NCBI GenBank assembly: GCA_964036665.1
Contig: OZ038529.1
Location: 1,178,001-1,242,000 of the forward strand
Reading direction: 5' to 3'
Length of the DNA stretch: 64,000 nucleotides
Source: Gordius sp. MW1
Taxonomy: Eukaryota > Nematomorpha > Gordioida > Gordea > Gordiidae
The notes under the pieces were generated by a model. It searched no databases and was not told where the DNA came from. It was given only the letters and a program-made list of their open reading frames with translations. This document shows, piece after piece, positions 38,055-49,200 of the stretch. Position numbers and translations under genes: made by a program. Position 1 is the first letter of the stretch, and every line of letters starts with the position of its first letter.

Positions 38055-41017
38055 CAGTGGCGTAGCTAGCCTTTTTGCCTTGGGGGGGGGCTGAGCTGGT
38101 CAAATAGGGGGGGGGGACAGAAAAATTTTCCCACCTACACCTTTAAGAATAAAAAATATGTTTTGCCCCCCCCCCCCCCCAATCCAAAACCTAAATACGA
38201 CCATGGGTCAAATGCAATTAAAAAAATTTTCTTACATAAACGTTGGACAAACTTAAAATTCCGCTACTACTTTGTGTATTTTTTCTATTTATATCACACT
38301 AATATGTCCCCTCATGTTTATAGGGCATAAAATTAATAAAATTTATTCATAAATAAAACAAAGTGATGTAGTTAAAACCAGAGGTCAGATTTGTTAGAAT
38401 TTTTCAGCCCGAACCCGGCCCGGCCCGATTTTATAATTAATCTGCCCGCCCGAGCCCGCCCGAACCCATCTAAGTGTCCGCCCGGGCCCGCCCGAATCGT
38501 TAAAGCTGCCCGAATTGCCCGGCCCGAAATATTAAATTTGCCCGTTAGTCCCGAATTTGTGAGGTCGCAAACAGAGGTCGGATTTGTTAAAATTTTTCTG
38601 CCCAAACCCGGCCCGGTCTAAATTTTTAACTAAATTCCCCGCCTGAACCCTTCTAAGTGTCCGCTCAGCCATGCCCAAACCATTAGAGCTGCCCGGCCTT
38701 ATTAATAAAATTTGCCCGTGACTAGAAATTATCCAATCCCAAAATCTTTTAACCACTATTACAAAATAAGCATTAAATAAAGACATATTGATCAGAACAA
38801 ATCTTTTATAATATAATATGAAAATTAAAAATTTTTGATCTTGAGATAAACCAGTTAAACTAATTTATTCGAAATAACATAAAATTTAATTCTGAAGAAG
38901 TTAAAATTAGGATTTAGGACATTATATAAACGTACGATAAGGATTTAAGCGACAGAAAAAAATCTAGTCAAATTTATTATGGCCCAAAATTGTTTATAAG
39001 CGAATTTTTCTTTTTTCGAGGAAAATCAATTTGATAAAATTTTTGGCATGCCCGAATTGCCCGAATCTTATCAGCGTGCCCGCCCGGGCCCGTCCGAAAA
39101 GTAAAACTTAAGACAGTTGCCCGGCCCGGCCCGGCCCGTGGGCCGGGCCGGGCGGGCCGGGCAGCGGGCCGGGCCGGGCATTTCTGACCTCTGGTTAAAA
39201 CAATGTAGAAAATTTCACATGGTATAACAAGTTTGTAAGGGTAAAAGTGGAACGGGGATATTGACAAGAAATCGTTGGCATTTTAAAAATAATGTAAATA
39301 GTTAAAAAAAACTATATAACAAAGTTTTTATAAAAATTATTGCCACAGCCCAAAGAATCTTGGCCATATATATAACAAATTTTAATTTTACATATGCAAT
39401 ATTGGCAGCATTTTCAGGCAGCATTTATATCAGGAAAACAATGAGAACATTTAAAAGCCTTTTTTAGGTTAGATCCTCAAAAGGCGCAATTATAACATAA
39501 AATATAAAAAATTAATTATGAAATTAAGATTAGTATTTAGAAGTTATTGCCCCTTGATATTATAGATATATTTGCACAACCCCCCCCCCCCCTGCACCAC
39601 CTAAAAATTAAAAAGAACTAATAAATTTAACGGCTAAATGAACCTAAAAATATTTTGTCAAAATTAAATGAATCAAAATTTTATTTGACAATTTTAGATG
39701 AAATTAGAGATGTGAGATGCACAGAACAACTTAGCGTCCAAAGACAAACATAATGATTTTTTTAGGAGTTTTATCCCTTGAAAGTTTTGATGCATTAACA
39801 ATTGTCTATAAAATTCAGAAATTGGTTATTAATATTAATTTATCAAACTTATGATGGGATATTACTAAAAAGGGGGAAAAATGGTGTACAAACAATTTTT
39901 CGGAAAACTATTGGCTTTATATGTGCATGTGGTACATAAAAATATGCAAGATATGTTAAACAATAAGCATGTGAGATAAACAATTAAATTGAAACTAGGA
40001 TGAAATTTTCGTAAATTAAATAATATTTTAATATATTTTGAAAGTGTTAAAAAGCTTAAAACAAGTTTAAAAGCCCAGATAATTTTAAATATTAAAATTA
40101 GTCTTTTAATAGTAGTTCATTACGCCTTTTACTCGATGTTGCAAACGAATTTATAATATCATCCGGGGGAATAACATTTATAAAGTCAGTTCTAAGCTCA
40201 ATAAAGCTAAGAAAGATAACCTATCTTGTCCAATTGTGGAACGAAGATAAATTTTAATCCGTTTTAGCAGTGAGAACGATCTTTCGCATGAACCTGAAGT
40301 TATTGGGATAGTTAAAATTATTTTTAGCAAAATAATACAATTTGGAAACACTACTGAGGGCAAAATTTTAATAAGTGAAAAAATATCATTGCATTTTATT
40401 TTATTTGAAGATAAAGAGTTATAATGTTTTACAAAAAATGTTGCCATATTTATTTCGCCGTCTTCCAGTTTTAATTCATAAAGGTTAATTATTTCTGATA
40501 AAAGAGATTTATCGCAAAAGGATGAAGGGTTTAAACCTTCTAAGGACTTAAATAAATTACAATTAATTTTCGAAAATCTTATGTTTAATTCTGCTATTAT
40601 TCTATCAATGATAGGATAATATAAATCAATTTTGAAATCAATTAATGAATTAGTAGATTCAAAAGAGTAAAATGTGTCATATTTTTTGGTTTTTTAATAC
40701 GTTTAGAAGGTAATAAATCAAAAATTGCAGCTAAATCTTTTGCCTTATTATAAAGAATTTGATAGTGGTCCTCATTTCTAATATCATTTAAAGTTAATAT
40801 TAGGCTATTAACCGTTGTAATTGCATTTATTAAACAAATATTTGGGCTTTGAAACTCGTTAATTAAAACTTTTATTCAGAAACAATAATAATAATCTTTA
40901 TATTGTTTCTTAATTAAGATAAAAAAAAATAATGGTGGAAGGGGCCCGGGGGCCCACGATTTTTCCCTTGGGGGGCCCATGGGGCCCGGTTTTTGCTCTT
41001 GGGGAGCTACGCCACTG
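38055..41017 (-). mobile_element. hAT element (CAGTGGCGTAGC ends) with transposase C-terminus (level 3)
   Basis: Ends CAGTGGCGTAGC and GCTACGCCACTG with the exact duplication AAAATGAA (38047-38054 and 41018-41025). The minus strand about 40178-40447 encodes ITSGSCERSFSLLKRIKIYL and RSTIGQDRLSFLALLSLE, the hAT dimerisation domain of the ZMYM1-like type. Upstream (40450-40870) is decayed coding sequence. Its termini resemble those of the poly-G MITEs, which may be its non-autonomous derivatives. It lies inside the CAGTCTTG element and itself contains the element at 38379-39193. Confidence 0.85.
38379..39193. mobile_element. hAT-like element with CCCGGCC arms (level 4)
   Basis: Ends CAGAGGTCAGATTTG and TTTCTGACCTCTG; exact 8-bp duplication GTTAAAAC at 38371-38378 and 39194-39201. 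Arms are rich in GCCCGGCCCG / CGGGCCGGGC. A second AGAGGTCGGATTTGTTA block at about 38573 repeats the left terminus, so the left arm is duplicated. The ORFs over the arms are repeat artefacts. Confidence 0.88.
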
Positions 41018-41658
41018 AAAATGAATATTAAATTAATATGACTTACAGTTACAAGATTTTTCAAAAAAATTTCAATATAAAAAGGAAAAACAGATGTTTA
41101 ATGTTTCAAATGATTAGATGAAAAATCAAAATAAAACTCGGCTCAACATTTAGTAATGAATAAATTAAATTTAAATAAAATTATATTTTCATTAAATTTT
41201 AAATAACAAATATTATTAATATTTAAAAAATAATATAATTTATTTATTAAATTTAAAGGAGCGGAGAAGGGGCGTCCGCTCCAGCCCTAAAAGGAGCTAC
41301 TCCCGCTCCCGCTCCTCATTTTTAAAAAGGAGGGGCGCTCCAGCTTTTTTTTGAAAGTAGCGGCGCTCCGCCGCTCTTTAACAAGACTGAATTATTGTGT
41401 ATTTTAATTTGCTTGATTTACATTAAGGTATTAAGTGTAGATCAATATGTATGGAATATATTAGATATTTAAAAAATTTCTCAGGGTAATAAATATTATA
41501 TATTTTTGCAAAAAATTTAAAATTTGGCAATCATTTACCCAAGCATGGTTGATCCTTAGCGTATGTGAATTATTTTATAATATACTTATCACATATTTGT
41601 ATCATTGAATATTACAAAATGTTAGGCTTAGAATGAGTTCTGATTGAATAGTAAATAC

Positions 41659-42857
41659 TAGAGGTCTGCATGGCCGAAATTTTAAAGGCCCGGCCCGTAC
41701 CCGCATAAATATTACTCTTTTGGCCCACACCCGGCCCGCTAAAAAAACCCAAAAATTGCGCCGCATTAGGCCCGCACGACCAATAACAAGTCTATGTTGT
41801 TTCAAATTTTTTTTTTCCTTAATCTTGTATTGTTCAAAAAATAACTTAGCCATAACATATAAAATCTGTTTTAATCAAAAATTATAATTTGATATTGTCA
41901 TTTAAAAATAAAAGACTTCTATCAGGCAATAATTTCGTTCTTCTCTATTCTATGAGGCGACTTGCTTTACTAAATGTGCTTTTCACTCGTAGCACTGGTG
42001 GCTGGAATTTACAAAAACTGAATAGTTAATTTTGTCAAGTTTGGTAGCATAAGTTGGTGTTCTTTACAACATTAAATTACATCTTGCTGAGCATCCTCAG
42101 TATATTTAATTTAGATAAGTATCAACTTCATTGAAATCTTCAATCTTTTCCGTTTCGTCATCCTCCCAAATGGAGATATCCATATCTGCCTCACCAAATA
42201 ATTGCTTAGCGTTGCACACCTGAGCTGGATTGCTCATTGGTGAATGACTTATGTAAGAAGAGCCAGGATCTTCTTGCGTGGATTTCTTTAAAAATTCTGT
42301 TACTGTAATTTTTACAAAGCTTCTTTAATGTTCGGGTAGCATTTTTAACGTGCGAAACTTAGGAACAATAAAGGTTGATATTTTATGATAAATATGGATC
42401 ATCATTACACGTAGAAGATGGAAACAAATTTGGGATGCTTTTTAATGATGTATAAAAGGATAAAACTTTATAGAGTGATGCTGTCATATCCGCTTTTAAC
42501 TCATTGCTTGACTTTTCATAAGGTGAAAGCTTGTTAATTAATAGCATGATATGTTTTTTGAAAATGCCTTCAAGTTTTTCCATTAATCTTGCCAAATAAA
42601 AAACTAATTATCTTAACATACATCTCATGCGGAATTTTTAGCACAATGATTTTTGACTTCCACCAGATTTTTGTTCGAAAAAATAAATTTTTATCATCCA
42701 GCTCATGTGCATTTTTTTGTGTCTATATTATAAATATAGTATAAAGTTTAATAAATTCAAATTTTTTTACGTATTAAAGCCCAAGCCCGGCCCGCACTTT
42801 TTTATTGCTCTATTTTAGGCCCGGCCCGCAGGCCAGCCAGGCCCATGCAGACCTCTA
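41659..42857 (-). mobile_element. hAT element (TAGAGGTCTGCATGG ends) with transposase remnant (level 2)
   Basis: Perfectly inverted ends TAGAGGTCTGCATGG, then GGCCCGGCCCG-type arms. Flanks GTAAATAC (41651-41658) and GTATATAC (42858-42865) match at seven of eight bases. On the minus strand about 41930-42020, PVLRVKSTFSKASRLIE and RRTKLLPD fit the hAT dimerisation domain. The ORF 42383-42595 is probably part of the same decayed transposase. Inserted in element A. Confidence 0.82.
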
Positions 42858-43319
42858 GTATATACTACTAAAACATATTTAAATTTCGCAGTTACTCATC
42901 CTGCATGATGCGGCAATTATAAATTGAAGGTCAATCAGTTTGAATAATTAAACAAGTTAAGCCAAGGTGGCTGGAGTTTTTTGAGTACCAGCCTAACGAT
43001 TTCAATAGTACAATAGAGTATTTAATGACACCGTAATAAATTTCCCAAATTTTTAAACCTTAATAAGACATTATGTTAATACATAGTTTTGTCATTGCAT
43101 TACTTTTCACGTTATAAGCTGGGTGGGCAGGTGCATTTAAATTACTATAATTTCTATAATTGTGCAATATTAAATAAATACACGAACCTATATTGTACTA
43201 GATAAATTAATATTTAATGGCAAAGTTAGTTAGATTGGAAGGTAATTAAATAGAATACAAATTTGATTATAATGATTTTTGTCATATAAATACATGCACT
43301 TTGATTTAAAGAAGGATCT

Positions 43320-43327
43320 CAATTTGT

Positions 43328-43361
<34 letters not shown>
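43320..43361. repeat. Poly-T tract (about 32 T)
   Basis: Uninterrupted T run in the interior of CTCG element A. It might be an A-tail of a short retroposed sequence on the minus strand, but no body was recognised. Confidence 0.5.
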
Positions 43362-43365
<4 letters not shown>

Positions 43366-43848
43366 ATACAACTAAGTCAATTCTAAAAGAACTTATAATT
43401 TTCTAGGTCTATTTTTAGTTGACTAACACAATTAATTTGAGATAAATGTTATAATTTGCTAGAAAAATCAAATTTAATTTTCTATACTCTAAATTTATTT
43501 ATAGTTTTTTCAGTCTGCACTATATAGCAAATGTTATCTTTATGAATTAAATCATATCTTTATATTGTCAATGAGGTGTCGTGTCCCGCTAAATATTTGA
43601 AAAATTTATGTATTAAAGTTTTTCAAAAAATATAAAGTTTTCCATTTGGATTTTGTAACACTTATTTAATATTTTTAATAGAACAGGAGAAATTTTATTC
43701 CGTATATATTTTTTTTGAAAAGTCGAGACGAGACGAGATCGAGATTTTTTTAGACCGAGACGAGATCGAGTTTTTCATAATCGCTCCAAGACGAGACGAG
43801 ATTTTGTTTTCGAGACCGAGACGAGACGAGATCGAAACACTACATTAT

Positions 43849-44430
43849 GGTTTGGGAATCTTAGAGTCCAAAGCCTATACAATGTTTAATAACATTTTAA
43901 TGGCTTTCTTCCCCCCCCCCTCTCCCTTCACTTCCACTACTAGCCAAGGACACTAGAATGGGGGGGGGGGGGAGTGATGGAGAGAGAGCAAGAGGATCTA
44001 AATATCGGAACGCTTTTCCTCCCAATTTGAATTTAAAACTAAAAATTAATTTGAAAACTTGGCAAACGCATTAAATACTTAGCAAAAGGTTAAAAACCTT
44101 AAAATGACGCCTAAAAAACTTTGCTATTTAAAAACAAAACTTAAGCAAGTAATTAAGTTGTACTCATTTTTAAATAGATAAGTTAAACATAGTTAATTTT
44201 GGTGTGTCCGGCCCATCTCCATCGGATGGCTAATAGGTAAAATATAAAGCATTCATAGTGAAATAATCGATAAATATGTATAACCCATAAATTGCATAGA
44301 AATCAAAACGATTGTAACAATTTATAAGCTAATTATGATATAAAATAGCAATATTAAAGATTAGCCCATATAAAAATACATGAGCTTCCTTGCATATTCA
44401 AGCTTGCTTCACGCAGATTATAAAATCGAG
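43849..44430. other. Intergenic; C-run/G-run pair
   Basis: A C10 run with TCTCCCTTCAC (about 43911) and a G12 run with GAGTGATGGAGAG (about 43960) form an imperfect hairpin. Otherwise AT-rich with no gene. Confidence 0.4.
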
Positions 44431-44439
44431 AACAAATTA

Positions 44440-45496
44440 TTGTGCTCAGTACTTAATTTAAATTTTGCTCAGTAGAATATTCAAATGCTCAGTAGAATAA
44501 TTAATGCTCAGTAGATATTTAATCTTCAGTAATTTAATTATTTGTTCAGTATTTAACTTATTTGCTCAGTTTATTTCCAATCTTGCTCGGTAATTTTTTT
44601 TAATTATGCAAAGTAACTACAAACTAGTTTTAAAATAAATTTCTAAAGCGGGATTCGTACCCAAATATTTAAGTAAGTGTATTCGGTTTTTTCCATGGAG
44701 TCAAAGTACTCGTCTGATAAATGGCTTATTTTTGTTTATATTTTAATAAATCAATTATATTTCATAAACTACTTCCTCTTTGTCGCTCATTTTATATAAT
44801 TATATACTTTAATACTAATTAATGATATAGGTTATACTGGCATACAAAGTGTACAGGAAGGAAATTCAAGATGATATTGTTACAATACAATTGTCTCATA
44901 ATGCCAAGGTTTTTGAAAAGGCTTGTAATTTATTCATGGAAAAATGGTCATCTAGGGCCTCTAAATTTTTGCCATTATTTTCATAAGGAATAAATTAAGA
45001 AAAAAAAATACATGGTATGAGGGGTATAGTCATTGTACTCCCAGTCAAAATAATGCCTTAGAATCAATAGGCTAATAAAAAGAAGGGAAAGGGCATTTTG
45101 GAATGGGAAATATAGGTCATCACTTTTCATAGCTTTTTTAATTTGCCATTTATATATCTGAAGGTATAGAAGGGAGGACTTAAAGGGAAAAAATTCAAGA
45201 CATTGAGATACCTTTTAACTGATAAAATTTTAACTATCAGGGCTCCAATCTGTTTAGTTTAGCCAAAACAAACTGTTTTATTTTTTCAAAAAATATTAGC
45301 GCCAAATAGATTAATATTGAGTATTGTCTATTTTAATTACTAAGCATTTTTTTTGAAAATACTGAGCATTTTGGATTTATAACTGAGCAATTTTAAGTTT
45401 ATTTACTGAGCATTTTTGTATTTTTTACTGGGCACGTTGATAGAATACTGAACATATTTTACTGAGCATTTTTTAAATTTTTACTGAGCATTTAAA
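44440..45496. mobile_element. Facing arrays of TGCTCAGTA, possible foldback/MITE element
   Basis: Left cluster 44448-44592 has about seven copies of (T)GCTCAGTA or close variants; right cluster 45340-45492 has about eight copies of the reverse complement TACTGAGCA. The 750 bp between are AT-rich without a recognised protein. Outward-facing clusters of a short motif near both ends are typical of subterminal transposase-binding repeats. Exact ends and target duplication were not identified. Confidence 0.5.
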
Positions 45497-46298
45497 TAAC
45501 ATCCATTGTGAGGGTCTGATTACTCTTGCGTTCTTAAGATACCTAAGATTCTATCTGTCTTTCTTTGTTAACATTTATGTTGCATAGCAAACATAGGTGA
45601 CCTTTAGTTTTATCAAGGCATTTAATGAAAGCTGTCTCTGTTGTTTACTTTAGTAAGTGTAATTTATTTACATTTATTACACGCATTGTTATAAAAGAGA
45701 TAATGATGTGTGATAATGATTTATTATTGTACGACTTTCTAGTCTTATATATCTTTTACCAAAATATTAATTTTTGGGTGAATTCTTTTTTATCGTAAGT
45801 AGCAATAAATTCAATACAAATATTCAATTTTTGACATTAAAAACTATCTTTTATTTAACCATAATTTTCAAAATTTTAATGTATAAGGCTAATTTAATAA
45901 TTTTAGTTAAATAAAAATCGATTGAAGGTTTGGATTGGGACTTTAGGGCTTATCGACTTCTATTTTTTATTTACTTTTAAAATTAAAGCTAGGGATTTTT
46001 TTTAATTTTCTCCTATAATATAATAAAAAATTGTTGTTTAATGAGATTTTGTATTAAGTAACTACTCTTTTGCATTAATCAAAATTAAATTTACAGAAAG
46101 ATTCCTATTAATTTATATATTAACCTCTTTAGGCTAAAACAAAAACACATCATTTTCACTTATTTAGAATAAACTGATCTATTTAAAAAATTTCCATGGT
46201 CCATAAAAATTGTCTATTCAAATTATTGAGGCGTGAATGTTTGAAAAATAGTAACACGTTTTTTATAAATTATTTTGTATTCCTGGTAGGGACAAATT

Positions 46299-49200
46299 AT
46301 GTTAAGACTATGTTTGTGGAAAATAGTTATTGCACTTTGTCTGGTAGAAATATCTTCAAGAAGCAATTCTATTCCTAAAAACGATGTTAAAGATGAAGAA
46401 TTTTCTGTTAGCATACCAATACTAGGTAAAACATTTATACTTAAATAATATAAATATTCTGATTATTTATTTTTATTTAAACTTCTAATTTACCATAAAA
46501 ATAATTTTAAGTTATAGATTTTTTAAAAATATATTCATTTTTTTCAACAGATTACGATTTAGATGGTGCCATAAGAAGAATGTCTGGTGCTATAACGTTT
46601 GAAACCGTTTCTACTGCACCTGGAAAAGTGAACACAACAGAAATTCTAAGATTTCATGACTATTTAGAAAAATGTAAAATAATATATTTTACTTATATTA
46701 TTTAAAATCAATTTTTGCATAATATACTATTTTTAACAATTTTTAATAGACTGCAAAGTTTTATTCAAAAATACCTAAAAATTAACATATTACAATCAAC
46801 ATGCTTGAATTACAAAATTTGCGTACTGTTATCTTTGTAATTTTTATTTAAAATAATGATGATATATAATTAAAATTTAAACCATATGCGTATTTTTTAA
46901 GTAAAAAAAATTTTTGTTTAAAAAAAATAAAATTTTAAATTTTTATAGAAGAAAAACGATTTTCCGGGGCAAATTTTGAATTTTGCACAAAAATTTTTAG
47001 GATACATATTTTGGATTAAGTTTTATCTTATTTTTAAATAAAAACCGTCTGATTAAATTTATATACGCAAAATAACATGTTATATGATTAATTGTTTATA
47101 AAAAATTTGGGTCAGGGCTAGTCGGAGAAGGGCTAGTGCTAGCCATTTTACATTGTGTCTTACAAATGACAGGATTTAAAAAACAAAAATTTTGTTATCC
47201 AGCTTAGTGTAATTTGGAATAGAAATAGACTATGATTATACTTTCAAAAACGATATTCAAAAAGTTATACTAAATGATAAATACACTTAATCAGGATATG
47301 AAAAAGGTTAGAAATGATAATACTCTAAATTATTAATAAATTTTCATCAAATTTAAAGAAAATTTTAAAATTAAGGGCTAGGTGCATTTGCCACTTTTGC
47401 CCCCGCCCCCAGATAACACCCATGTTTTATATTTAAGTATAGTATATCAGAGACCAGAAAGCCCGGTTCGTTCCGCAGCCCGACCTTGCCTGCCCTCCCC
47501 ATAAATTTAGATTTTTGGGTGGGCCCTGGCGGGCACCATGACAAGAGTTTGGCAATTCGGGCTTGATGGGATTCTTTTATGTTGTGTAATTTGTTTTCGT
47601 ATATTATTTTGTCACTTTCACATTTGATTGTATAATATGTAGTAATCATGGTTCCTCTCAAAAAAATCGGGAATTAAATTGAATCTTTCGGAAAATATGA
47701 CAAACTTTTTACTAAAAATTTTAAAAATTATTATTTTGTGCCGGGTAGTTCAGACATTCGGGCGGGCAATTTAGTTATAAAATTGGACAGGGCCGGGTTC
47801 GGGCAGAGAAATTCTCACGGATTTGACCTATGCAGTATATTCTAGTGTCGTAAAAACGGCTGGGTTTTGTTCGGGCGACCTTTGTTTTAGTCGACTATAC
47901 ATAAACAATCAACCTCTAGGCTTAGTCGAAATCTGAAAAACAGACCAGAATCAACCGATGGTCTTAGTTAAATCAAACGTCGACCAAACAAAACCCAGCC
48001 GTTTTTACAATACTAGCTATATTTTTCAGAGCTAAGTTTGAAATTTTTGTCTACAATTGCACGTTCATTTTCGTAGCATTTCCAAAGGTTCATTCTACAT
48101 CATGGATCGAAAAGCAGGTGATTAACATGAGTTTGGTATATATCGTTAAACCGCACGAGACAATCAATGATGAGCCCTGGATCCTGCAAGGGCACCAAGA
48201 CGTAGTACCAATTACGGATTGGGACCAATGGACGGCTCCTCCTTTTGGCGGAAAAATTATTTATCGACCCGATGATGAACAGCCGAGCCCGGACAATTTA
48301 GTTCGATCTTATATCCATTCAACAAATTTTGATTTACCTTAGTTCAAATCATAAGCTCTATTAACGTTAAAATTTAATAGTTTTTTGCAATAATATTGAA
48401 ATTAGGATTTAGTCAAACCCCGGTCGACCCTATTTTTAAAGTTTTTAGATAACATAAAATCGTTTTAAAAAACATCTTTTGTAGACCAAATTTTTGCCTG
48501 GCCAACCTCAAAACTCTGATTGGTTCGTGTACGGGCGTGGTACCATGGATTGCAAGCACATTATTATGGCGAGCCTGGAGGCCTTGGAACATATGATCGG
48601 GGTCGGACTGAGGCCGAGGTCCAACACCTTGGTACTGTCTTATCCCCACGACGAAGAAACTGGTGGCACTTATGGTGCTAACGCTGTTGCTCAATACCTC
48701 AGAGAACGATTTCAAAATAGCAGCTCCAATCCCAAACCCTTTCAATTTTTACTCGACGAAGGCTTTAACATGATAGAAGACGTCCTCCCACAAAACGCTA
48801 AAATTGCTTCGTACGCGATACATGTTATTTATGATATTCGGTTATAATTATGGGCTTAGCCAGGGAAAGGGGGTAGGGAGGGGCAGCTGCCCCCCCCCTC
48901 TAAATCCAAAAATTGGTTGAAATTTATTAAAATTAAGGCTAAAATTTGAAAAAATATGTTAATTTTGCCCCTCACTAAATCATTATTCCCCCCCCCCCGC
49001 GAATTCCAATCCTGGCTACGCCCATGATTATAATTGCTAATTTGCGGCATAACCCGGACTCGGAAATAAATTTAAGTTAGCGAGACTTTACTTCAAGTCG
49101 TGCTTAGATGGACATCAAATTTGTTATGAAATACACGGAATTCTACAGTAAAAAGTCACAGAGTTTAGCTAACTTAGGACTAGACCAAATGACAATTCAA

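Larger units (their letters stand above)
32086..41389 (-). mobile_element. CAGTCTTG-family hAT element with BED finger and transposase remnants (level 2)
   Basis: Left end CAGTCTTGTTAACGCTCC and right end TTAACAAGACTG, with the exact duplication AATTATTG at 32078-32085 and 41390-41397. Removing it rejoins interior sequence of element A. Minus-strand coding remnants: a BED-type finger (FPFPPFKKYFKL, then CLLC) at about 37840-38030; a linker with IIDYVIETLVPLSTVDNPSF at about 37483-37710; and, past a 4.9-kb insertion, RQTLIAKIGLRYDKIMDDII and SYVCTPADCWSG at about 32400-32535, typical of the start of the hAT catalytic region. The rest of the catalytic and dimerisation regions is deleted. Short relatives include the MITE 835-1206. 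Confidence 0.85.
31916..43842. mobile_element. CTCG-family hAT-like element A, split by nested insertions (level 1)
   Basis: Left end TAGTGATGCAGAAAAACGAG (31916) and right end, inverted, TAGTGTTTCGATCTCGTCTC (43842), both followed by CTCGTCTCG repeats. CATTAT flanks both sides (31910-31915 and 43843-43848), a 6-bp match. Interior sequence is interrupted at 32085/41390 by the CAGTCTTG element and at 41658/42858 by another hAT element. Removing both leaves about 1.4 kb whose order matches the fragment at 8512-8966. No transposase recognised in the remaining sequence. Confidence 0.7.

Noticed and set aside
38372-38786. ORFs on both strands in the GCCCGGCCCG-rich stretch
   Set aside because: Low-complexity arm of the CAGAGGTC hAT-like element, with bidirectional openness due to GC repeats.
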